DNA of 8,751 nucleotides, from assembly GCA_023426275.1 (NCBI GenBank), contig JAFABC010000123.1:1-8751 (forward strand). Reading direction: 5' to 3'. The stretch is from Pseudomonadota bacterium (GTDB lineage: Bacteria > Desulfobacterota > Desulfovibrionia > Desulfovibrionales > Desulfovibrionaceae). Position numbers and translations under genes: made by a program. Shown piece by piece: positions 1 to 6,028 of the stretch (the first letter of the stretch is position 1; each line of letters begins with the position of its first letter). Below the pieces are notes generated by a model. That model saw only the letters and a list, made by a program, of their open reading frames with translations, was not told the DNA's origin and did no database searches.

Positions 1-37
1 GGGGGCATCATGCCCCCCGGCCGCCGGAGGCGTCTTC
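1..37 (-). repeat. GC-rich hairpin repeat, copy A (also possible terminator)
   Basis: Read on the minus strand, this stretch begins GAAGACGCCTCCGGCGGCC and then forms a hairpin. The hairpin pairs bases 1-7 with 11-17 (GGGGGCA/TGCCCCC on the plus strand, 3-base loop) and may continue beyond the window edge. The same leader, differing at one base, is followed by a different hairpin at 8625-8666 in the opposite orientation. The element starts 15 bases after the aminotransferase stop codon, so it could also help end that transcript; any T-run would lie outside the window. The repeat relation is seen directly; the terminator role is inference. Confidence 0.6.
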
Positions 38-52
38 GATCAGGTCCTAGCC

Positions 53-1681
53 CTAGGCGTAGGAACGCGTATGGGTGTTGTTGGCCAGCTTCTTGTTGCG
101 CATGGCCTGGATGACGTCCACGACCGCTTCCACCACGTCGTTGACGTCGCCGGCGGTGTTGCAGAACGTGGGTGAGATGCGCAGCAGGTCGTGGCCTTTG
201 ACCTTGAGGTTGGCGATGGCGAATCCGTGCTGCTCGTAGACGTGCTTCATGACGTCGCCGGCCTGGATGCCTTCCGGGGTCTTGAACAGGAACACCGAGC
301 TGCGCAGCTTGTCGTTCGTCGTCGGCGTGGAAATCCATTTGTAGGCCGTTTGCGGCGTGAAGTCCGGGAAGACCTTGGGCAGATGCTTGAACAGGGCCTT
401 TTTGGCCTGATCGCCCAGGTAATGGACGCGGGCCTCGATTTTGGCCGGGGTCACGCCGGGGTGGAACCGGCCGGTGTGGAACAGGGCGGCCATCCAGGTG
501 GACACCAGCGTGGCGTCGTTTTGCTGGCCCAGGTAGGAGAACCGCTTGGCATTGGGGTCGATCTTCCCTTCCTCGGCGCTGTAGCCGTAATCCACGGGCG
601 TCATGATGTGCTCGTCGTAGCCCCAGATGCTCGGGGTGAACTTCTCGGCCGCGCCGCGCTTGTTGTTCATGTAGAGGATGCCGACCATCTTGGGGCCGCA
701 GGGCCATTTGTGGAAGCTGCCGGCGATGCTGTCCACGTCGATCTTGTCGAGTTGCAGGTCCAGCACGCCGAAGGTTTGCGCGCTGTCGGCGTGGATGAAG
801 ATGTCCTTGTTGATGGCCCGCAGCTCGTGGACGATGCGGTCCATGGGCAGGAGCATCCCGCATTCGTTCGACTGCCAGGACAGGGTGACCATCCTGGTCT
901 GCGGCGTCACCACGGCCTTGAGGGCGGCGATGATGTCGTCCTCGTTTTTGGGGTCCGAAGGCAGCATGCCTTGCCGCCGCTCCTCGTCGGTGACGGTCTG
1001 GGCGAACATTTTCGTTTGCAGCGTCCGGATGGAATCCTTGCCCCAGCCCTGGGTGGCCTTGCGGTACATCCAGGCGTCGTAGTTGGTGGGATGGTTCACG
1101 TCCCAGACCACGACGTTGTCCTTTTGGGGGTCCAGGAAGCCGGAGGTCACCAGCCCGTTGTTGATGAAGTTGTTGCCCTCGGTGGTGTTGGCCACCAGGG
1201 CGAGCAGGATGTCGCCCTTGGCCTTGTCGTCGCCCAGGCCGAACCAGGTTTTCACCGTGTCCAGACCGTCGCCCAGGCTGGCCTGGGCCAGCTCCCCGCG
1301 CATGGGAAAGGAGATGTCCCGGTCGAGCATGTCCCGCACCAGGGACACCATTTCGCTCACCGGTTTGAGGCTCGGGCACAGGTTGGCGGCATTGACCGAA
1401 ATGCTGGAGAATCCTTTCCGGTCGAAATAATGGTCGATCAGCCGGTTCCATTGGGCGTCGTTTCCGGGTTCCAGGCCGTCGGCCGCAAATTGTCGTCCAT
1501 CCTTTTGCCAGTGCTCGATGTGCGCCTTGATGCGTTCCAGGGCCGATCCCGTGGCCGCCGGATGCCTGCCGCCCGCTTTGGGCGTGTGTTTGGCGTATGC
1601 AAAGGCCATGGTCGGAAGCATGGCGACTCCGCCCGCTCCCAGGGCGACACTGATGAATTTGCGACGCGTGAATTGACTCAT
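53..1681 (-). CDS. Tat-exported class V aminotransferase-fold PLP-dependent enzyme
   Basis: The product is 542 residues and resembles the class V aminotransferase superfamily (cysteine desulfurases, isopenicillin-N-epimerase-like proteins). The fold-type I layout is visible: a NTTEGNN segment near residue 166 (usual cofactor-phosphate region), HADSAQ at 297-302 whose Asp299 should hold the pyridine nitrogen, and SFHKW at 322-326 with Lys325 as the likely Schiff-base lysine. LLRISPTFCNT near 499-509 has Arg501 as a candidate substrate-carboxylate ligand. The N-terminus carries a twin-arginine signal (TRRKFIS, residues 5-11), then a hydrophobic stretch ending AFAYA, so the enzyme is probably folded with cofactor and exported to the periplasm. 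ATG 1681 is chosen over the upstream ATG at 1747 because AGGAGGA (1691-1697) sits 9 bases before it and the Tat motif follows at once. At 542 residues it is longer than typical class V enzymes of about 400. Known precedent for a Tat-exported PLP enzyme is PvdN of fluorescent pseudomonads. The substrate is unknown. Confidence 0.9.
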   Translation of the reverse strand: MSQFTRRKFISVALGAGGVAMLPTMAFAYAKHTPKAGGRHPAATGSALERIKAHIEHWQKDGRQFAADGLEPGNDAQWNRLIDHYFDRKGFSSISVNAANLCPSLKPVSEMVSLVRDMLDRDISFPMRGELAQASLGDGLDTVKTWFGLGDDKAKGDILLALVANTTEGNNFINNGLVTSGFLDPQKDNVVVWDVNHPTNYDAWMYRKATQGWGKDSIRTLQTKMFAQTVTDEERRQGMLPSDPKNEDDIIAALKAVVTPQTRMVTLSWQSNECGMLLPMDRIVHELRAINKDIFIHADSAQTFGVLDLQLDKIDVDSIAGSFHKWPCGPKMVGILYMNNKRGAAEKFTPSIWGYDEHIMTPVDYGYSAEEGKIDPNAKRFSYLGQQNDATLVSTWMAALFHTGRFHPGVTPAKIEARVHYLGDQAKKALFKHLPKVFPDFTPQTAYKWISTPTTNDKLRSSVFLFKTPEGIQAGDVMKHVYEQHGFAIANLKVKGHDLLRISPTFCNTAGDVNDVVEAVVDVIQAMRNKKLANNTHTRSYA

Positions 1682-1690
1682 GAGAAGCTT

Positions 1691-1697
1691 TCCTCCT
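1691..1697 (-). promoter_or_regulatory. Strong ribosome binding site that sets the aminotransferase start
   Basis: The minus strand reads AGGAGGA, 9 bases before ATG 1681. It supports starting at the Tat signal rather than at the upstream in-frame ATG at 1747, which would put 22 extra residues before the twin-arginine motif. Confidence 0.8.
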
Positions 1698-1807
1698 GCG
1701 TGAGATGGAACGGTTGCGATCGGAATTTCAAAGTCGCATGTACGCAAGACCCAGGCGCTGCACGGACACTGCGGTGGATAGGCCGGGTTGTTGCAGCCTA
1801 CGCCCTT

Positions 1808-1826
1808 GCCTTGTGCGGGACAAGGC
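1808..1826. repeat. Perfect inverted repeat upstream of the aminotransferase gene
   Basis: GCCTTGT (1808-1814) and ACAAGGC (1820-1826) are exact reverse complements around a 5-base GCGGG loop. The repeat lies about 130 bases before the aminotransferase start, between it and the binding-protein stop. There is no T-run on either side, so it looks more like an operator or a leader hairpin than an intrinsic terminator. I could not pick a convincing promoter next to it. The structure is seen; any role is inference. Confidence 0.4.
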
Positions 1827-1867
1827 TGGAAGGGGCTTTGTTGGCTGGAGCGTGAGGGGCGGCCGCA

Positions 1868-1917
1868 ACAGCGCCTTTGGGCGCGCCCCCCTTTTGGGGC
1901 CGGCCGGGGGAGGGGGA
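1868..1917. other. GC-rich structured stretch after the binding-protein gene
   Basis: This part of the 267-base gap between the binding-protein stop and the aminotransferase start holds short hairpins, GCGCC/GGCGC (1871-1875 with 1880-1884) and CCCC/GGGG (1888-1891 with 1896-1899), and then a run of G and C. It lies 32-81 bases past the stop at 1949 and may slow or end transcription of the cyclase/binding-protein unit. It lacks a proper T-run, so the terminator reading is weak. Confidence 0.25.
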
Positions 1918-1948
1918 ATGCGTCCGGGCGGGTGCAGGTGGAGGGCGC

Positions 1949-3430
1949 TTATTGAATCCAGTGCATATCGGAAAGCACCTGCACGGCGATGGGCGCGTTG
2001 ACCCAGGCGCCGGCCAGATCGGACTTCCAGATGCCGTGCTGGGGCTTCATGTAGAGAAAGACGTTGACGCAGTCGTCCGCCAACATGCGCTGGGCGTCGC
2101 CGAGCAGCTTGTTTCTGGCCGCCTCGTCCTGGGTGTGCTTGATCCTCTTCCAGAGTTTTTTGAATTTCCCGTTGTCATAATTGAAGTAATAGTCGTCCTT
2201 GGCGTAGATGTGGATGTCACGGGGCTCCACGTGGCAGATGACGGTGAGGTCGTAGTCCCTGGCCGTGAACACCCGGCTCATCCATTCGGCCCAGGTCATT
2301 TTGATCAGCCTGACCCGCAGGCCCACGGCTTCAAGTTGCGAGGCGATGTGGAAGGAGGAAATCTGGGCGTAGGAGGTCGGCGGCACCGCGATGGTCACCT
2401 CGGAGCCCGGGGGCACGCCGGCCTGGGCAAGCAGTTCCCGGGCCTTGGCCGGATCGTAGGGGTAGCGGTTGGCCAGATCGACGTAGGCCGGGTCGTGCGG
2501 CGAAAAGTGGCTGCCGATCAACTGGCCGGCGTTGAGATCGGGGTCCTCTTTGAGCGTCCGCTTGTCGATGGCGTGGGCCAGGGCGCGCCGGACGCGGATA
2601 TCGTTGAACGGCGGCTTGCCGTTGTTGATGGCCAGGAGCACCTCGGCCTCGTTGAAGCCCTTGGTGATGACGTAATCCCGGCGCAGGGCGAATTTTTCAA
2701 AGAGGTTGTGTCCGCTGCCGTCCTGGTAGCCGTCCACCAGCCCCTCGGCCAGGGCCGATTCCATCTCCATCCGGCTCGGGGTGAAGATGAAGGCGGCGCG
2801 GCGTATGGCCGGGGCCTTGCCCCAATAGCCGGGAAAGGCCTCCAGGACGAGGCGGTCGCCCTTGATCCACTTTTTGAAGGCGTAGGGACCGGTGCCCACC
2901 GGTTGGGTCTTGTTGGCGGCGGCGGTCTTGGGATGCACGATGACCGCCGCGGGCAGGCCCAGGTTGAACAGCAGGTCGGGATTGGGCTCGGAAAGGGTGA
3001 TGGTCACCGTGTCCGGGCCGGTCTGGGCGACGCCCGTGATATCCTCGAACAGCTCCTTTTGCGGGTTGCGGGCAAGGCCCGAGCCCAGGCGTTTGAGGGA
3101 AAAGACCACGGTCTCCGGGGTGAGCCTGGAGCCGTCGTGAAACCGGACGTCGGGTTGCAGGGTAAAGGCGTAGGTCAGCCCGTCCGGCGAGATTTCCCAG
3201 GACCGGGCCAGAAGCGGCCGGACCTTGCCGTCCCGGTCAATGCGCGTCAATCCTTCGAAAATATTGCCGTAGGTGATTTTCCCGGTGGAGGAGGAGGCTG
3301 TCCCCGTGGGATCGAGGCTGGGCGGTTCGAGCTGGATGCCCACCCGGATGGAGTCCCGGGCGGCAAAGGCGGGGTGGGGCGCGGCAAGAAGGCACAGGAG
3401 CACGGCGCAGCAGCAATACAGTTTGGCCAT
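1949..3430 (-). CDS. Periplasmic family-5 (peptide/nickel-type) solute-binding protein
   Basis: The product is 493 residues, a usual length for SBP_bac_5 proteins such as the dipeptide- and oligopeptide-binding proteins. Residues 1-23 form a Sec signal peptide with a hydrophobic core and likely cleavage after AFA. The cysteines at 6-8 and 13 do not form a lipobox, so it should be soluble in the periplasm. Family features are clear: EPPSLDPTGTA (35-45), ITYGNIFEGLTRID (52-65), then a GKVRPLLARSWEISPDGLTY stretch (68-87) and VRFHDGSRLTPETVVFSLKR (95-114). The start is 2 bases after the stop of the diguanylate cyclase gene and has only a weak ribosome site (GAGACC), so its translation is probably coupled to the cyclase. 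No permease or ATPase gene lies in the window. That leaves two readings: an orphan binding protein working with a transporter elsewhere, or a ligand sensor feeding the cyclase. The ligand cannot be read from sequence; peptides are the default guess. Confidence 0.93.
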   Translation of the reverse strand: MAKLYCCCAVLLCLLAAPHPAFAARDSIRVGIQLEPPSLDPTGTASSSTGKITYGNIFEGLTRIDRDGKVRPLLARSWEISPDGLTYAFTLQPDVRFHDGSRLTPETVVFSLKRLGSGLARNPQKELFEDITGVAQTGPDTVTITLSEPNPDLLFNLGLPAAVIVHPKTAAANKTQPVGTGPYAFKKWIKGDRLVLEAFPGYWGKAPAIRRAAFIFTPSRMEMESALAEGLVDGYQDGSGHNLFEKFALRRDYVITKGFNEAEVLLAINNGKPPFNDIRVRRALAHAIDKRTLKEDPDLNAGQLIGSHFSPHDPAYVDLANRYPYDPAKARELLAQAGVPPGSEVTIAVPPTSYAQISSFHIASQLEAVGLRVRLIKMTWAEWMSRVFTARDYDLTVICHVEPRDIHIYAKDDYYFNYDNGKFKKLWKRIKHTQDEAARNKLLGDAQRMLADDCVNVFLYMKPQHGIWKSDLAGAWVNAPIAVQVLSDMHWIQ

Positions 3431-3432
3431 GG

Positions 3433-4824
3433 TCAGGTCTCGCAGGGAAAGCTGAGGTCCGGGGTGTAAAGGGTCACGGTGTTGCGGCCGTTGTTCTTGG
3501 CCGCATAGAGGGCCATGTCGGCGCAGCGGATGCAGTCGTCCACGCCCTGGTCGTCACCCAGACGTTGCGCCACGCCGAAACTGGCGGTCATGAAAATGGG
3601 ACCGCTTTGCGTCTGGAGCGGGCTGGTCTCGATCATATGGCGAATGCGCTCGACAACATTGAAGGCAACGGTCTGGTCATCCGTGAGCATCAGGATGACG
3701 AACTCCTCGCCGCCGTACCGGGCCAGAATATCGGTATTGCGCAGGCCGGATTTGATGGTCGCGGCCAGATGGGCCAGGGCGAGATCGCCGGTTTTATGGC
3801 CGTAGGTGTCGTTGATGCATTTGAAATGATCGATATCGATAATGCTTATGCAGAAGTGTATTCCCGGGGAGCTGGTCAGCTTGCCGGCGATCTTTTCAAA
3901 ATGTTGTCTGTTGTAGAGTTTCGTCAGGGAATCGTAGGTGGCGAGAAAGGAGAGTTCCCTGTTGATGGTCAGGATATGGGCCTCGTCGATAATACTTTTC
4001 TCAATATATCGTTTGACGGTGGTCGCCAGTTTGCTGATTTCGTCGCTCCCGGTAATGGGAATTTCCGAGGGGAGCACCCGGTCTCCATTGACCGCCTGTT
4101 GCAAGCTGACAATGCGTTTGACGATGGCAAGCTGGATATAGAGGGCGATGGCCAGGACGGCGGTGACGGAGAGGGCGGCGGCCGCAATCAGATAGCGGCG
4201 GCGCTCGCGCATCAGCGCCTCCAGGGCGGCGGCTTTGTCCACGATCGCATCCTTGACCCTGGCGACGTGGAACCCGACGGCAATGCCCAGCTCCGTGGAA
4301 TAGAGCTTGTTTTTTTGGATGACGCTGTTGAGTTCGCGGTTGATGTCGGCCAGCCTGTCGGTGGTCTTGGCCAGATTGGCCGGTGACAGGCTGGTGGTCG
4401 GGCTGAGGGCGATGCGCTGCTCGATGAGCGTGTCGAGTTCGTGAAGGTTTTTGATCAGATTTTCCTTGGCCTGGATCACGCCGCGAAAGCGCTCCGACGC
4501 ACTGCCCAGCTGTTGGAGTTGCTCGATAAGCTTGTCCATCCAGGCGGCCCGGTCGGCCAACTCGAACAGGGCGCGTCTGCGTTCGAATTGATCGGCGGCA
4601 AGCAGCAGGGTCGAGCTGCTGCTGATGATGGCGTCGCTTTGCTGGACAAGCTTTGTGGCTATGCGCAGCAAGTTGAGCTGCGGACCGGTGATCGTGGCCA
4701 GGGCTAATTGGTATTGATGAAAAGAATAAAGGCCTATTCCCACAGCGAAAAACGTGATGCACAGCAGCGTTGCGGTAAGAAAGGCCGTTTTGACCGTAAG
4801 ACCAGGTTTGAACAGATTTTTCAC
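3433..4824 (-). CDS. Membrane-bound diguanylate cyclase (GGDEF) with periplasmic sensor region
   Basis: The 463-residue product should make cyclic di-GMP from two GTP. Residues about 13-34 form a first membrane helix. Residues 35-207 are a helical periplasmic region rich in Leu, Ala, Glu and Arg, like four-helix-bundle sensor domains. Residues 211-235 form a second membrane helix. A HAMP-like linker (236-285) leads to the GGDEF domain (about 295-455). That domain has DSLTKLYNR (298-306), DIDHFKCINDTYGH (330-343), the active-site motif GGEEF (371-375) and the product-inhibition I-site RNTD (362-365) five residues before it. It should therefore be active and feedback-inhibited. There is no EAL or HD-GYP domain. 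The gene starts with GTG at 4824; no in-frame ATG lies upstream before a stop, and the ribosome site is weak. It is the first gene of a pair with the binding protein 2 bases downstream. A candidate promoter lies at 4890-4918. Confidence 0.95.
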   Translation of the reverse strand: MKNLFKPGLTVKTAFLTATLLCITFFAVGIGLYSFHQYQLALATITGPQLNLLRIATKLVQQSDAIISSSSTLLLAADQFERRRALFELADRAAWMDKLIEQLQQLGSASERFRGVIQAKENLIKNLHELDTLIEQRIALSPTTSLSPANLAKTTDRLADINRELNSVIQKNKLYSTELGIAVGFHVARVKDAIVDKAAALEALMRERRRYLIAAAALSVTAVLAIALYIQLAIVKRIVSLQQAVNGDRVLPSEIPITGSDEISKLATTVKRYIEKSIIDEAHILTINRELSFLATYDSLTKLYNRQHFEKIAGKLTSSPGIHFCISIIDIDHFKCINDTYGHKTGDLALAHLAATIKSGLRNTDILARYGGEEFVILMLTDDQTVAFNVVERIRHMIETSPLQTQSGPIFMTASFGVAQRLGDDQGVDDCIRCADMALYAAKNNGRNTVTLYTPDLSFPCET

Positions 4825-4889
4825 GTCACCGTCATCGAACCCGGAAAAAGGGAATTGTGACCGGCCGGCATGGCGTCACAGTCTTTTCA

Positions 4890-4918
4890 GGCATAGACGC
4901 ATCCAGTCGGGCAGTCAA
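4890..4918 (-). promoter_or_regulatory. Candidate sigma-70 promoter for the cyclase/binding-protein unit
   Basis: On the minus strand, TTGACT (4913-4918) matches the -35 consensus at five of six positions. After a 17-base spacer comes TATGCC (4890-4895), which matches the -10 box at only three of six. Transcription would start near 4883, giving a leader of about 60 bases before GTG 4824. The position is right, but the -10 box is poor. Confidence 0.4.
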
Positions 4919-5080
4919 AACATCATATGAAAAAGGACTATATGTTCGCCCTGTTGGCTTTGAGGTTTCTTTATGAACACGTGACGGCACTCCCCTGGGA
5001 ATCGCTCCGGGATGCTTTCGGGACGCCACAGGCCGCCGCCCGTTGGCCACCGCAGGCTTCCCCTCCCGCTTCCGGCACGG

Positions 5081-5833
5081 CTATTTCAGGCCGACCGGGG
5101 CTCCCGTGGCGAATGCCGGCTCGTGCAGGGGAATGACGATGTCCGCCGCGTCGCGAATGCGCCGTACGATGTCGTAGGCGGCATAGCTGTTGACGCAGGT
5201 GCCGGGCGGGATGACGTCCATTTCCCGGGCCGTGACGGCTTTGGGGGGGAAGAGGTTTTCCCGGATGACGCAAAAGCCGGTGATGACGGCTGAACCGGCC
5301 GGCGTGTCCACGAAAACGGACATGCCGCCTTCGGTGTGGGCCGGGGTATGCACCATGCGCAGGCCGGGAGCGATTTCGGTATCCTCGGCAAGCGACACCA
5401 TCTGCCCGGCATCGAAAACGTCTTCGATATATTCCTCGTTGTAGCGGTAATCCAACGGATGGGGATCGCGGACGTGGTCCAGTTCCTTCTCGTGGACGTA
5501 GAATACGGCGTTTTCGCACAGATAATCGTTTTCGCAGTGGTCGTTGTGCAAATGGGTGTGGACCACCACGTCGATATCGGCCGGGGTCAGGCCGAACCGG
5601 GCCAGTCCGTTGGCAAAGGTGTTGATCGGCCCGCCGATGGCCGCTTCCCGGCTCTCGGAAATGACGGGCCGCATTTCACCGGTGTCCACCAGGATGCGCT
5701 TGTCCCCGCCTTCCAGATACCAGCCGTAAATGGGAATCGTATAGGGTTTTCCATAATCGAACTGGTAGGTCATCATGCCCTTGTCGAATTCCTTGGTCCC
5801 CAGGACGATGGGATGAATCACGAACGTGCTCAC
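5081..5833 (-). CDS. Metallo-beta-lactamase-fold hydrolase, N-acyl homoserine lactonase-like
   Basis: The product is 250 residues, the same size as AiiA-type lactonases, which open the lactone ring of acyl-homoserine lactones using two metal ions. Visible features are ILVDTGEM (about 47-54), the metal motif THLHNDH (93-99: His94, His96, Asp98, His99), HTPAHTEGG (162-170) with His166 as a further ligand, and PLHEP near the C-terminus with His237. Around residue 186, where AiiA has its metal-bridging Asp in the strand before the ENF motif, this protein reads ITGFCVIREN, with Gly or Phe where Asp is expected. That may mark a different subfamily or altered metal use. The start is taken as GTG 5833 because AAGGGAGGG (5838-5846) lies 4 bases before it; the ATG at 5854 has no such site. 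There is no signal peptide, so it is cytoplasmic. The lactone substrate is a family-based guess; other lactones or esters are possible. Confidence 0.88.
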   Translation of the reverse strand: MSTFVIHPIVLGTKEFDKGMMTYQFDYGKPYTIPIYGWYLEGGDKRILVDTGEMRPVISESREAAIGGPINTFANGLARFGLTPADIDVVVHTHLHNDHCENDYLCENAVFYVHEKELDHVRDPHPLDYRYNEEYIEDVFDAGQMVSLAEDTEIAPGLRMVHTPAHTEGGMSVFVDTPAGSAVITGFCVIRENLFPPKAVTAREMDVIPPGTCVNSYAAYDIVRRIRDAADIVIPLHEPAFATGAPVGLK

Positions 5834-5837
5834 GGAA

Positions 5838-5846
5838 CCCTCCCTT
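5838..5846 (-). promoter_or_regulatory. Ribosome binding site that favours a GTG start for the lactonase-like gene
   Basis: The minus strand reads AAGGGAGGG followed by TTCC and GTG 5833. The longer reading from ATG 5854 would place this site inside the coding region as Thr-Arg-Glu-Gly, which is less likely. Confidence 0.75.
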
Positions 5847-6028
5847 GTTGGCATGGTCCGACTACGTCGGGTCGGCCGCCCCGCCGGATCGCAAAGGCGA
5901 TTGTCCCCAATGTGCTACACGATTTTCCGTTTGTCGAACAGGGCAGGCCGGGCGCTTCGGTTCGCGGCGAGGCAGGTTGCCCGGATGCCGGCATCTTTGG
6001 GCGCGCGCCCGGCAGCGCGGCACAGGCG

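Noticed and set aside
191..1855. 554-codon plus-strand open frame opposite the aminotransferase gene
   Set aside because: It is antisense to a gene with clear motifs, a Tat signal and a ribosome site. It is very rich in Gly, Val, His and Asp, as expected for a mirror frame in GC-rich DNA.
1900..1932. Third copy of the hairpin repeat in the gap after the binding-protein gene
   Set aside because: It shares G/C-rich runs such as GGCCGGGGGAGGGGG, but it lacks the GAAGAYGCCTCC leader and the paired arms.
3392..3430. Lipoprotein signal on the binding protein
   Set aside because: Cysteines occur in the signal peptide, but none sits in a proper lipobox, and AFA gives a good normal cleavage site.
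1877..3469. 530-codon plus-strand open frame opposite the binding-protein gene
   Set aside because: It is a mirror frame with Gly/Val/Asp/His bias and no recognisable domain, while the minus strand encodes a clear family-5 binding protein.
4888..4906. Sigma-54-like GG-N10-GC spacing upstream of the cyclase
   Set aside because: Only the GG and GC are in place; the rest of the TGGCAC and TTGC boxes match poorly, and such spacing is common in GC-rich DNA.
4832..5050. 72-codon minus-strand open frame before the cyclase gene
   Set aside because: It has no ribosome site and low-complexity, Arg/Pro/Ser/Thr-rich composition, and it covers the likely promoter.
4927..5136. 69-codon plus-strand open frame in the gap between the cyclase and lactonase-like genes
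   Set aside because: The first 30 residues look protein-like, but there is no ribosome site, the rest is Pro/Ala/Arg-rich, and it overlaps the end of the lactonase-like gene.
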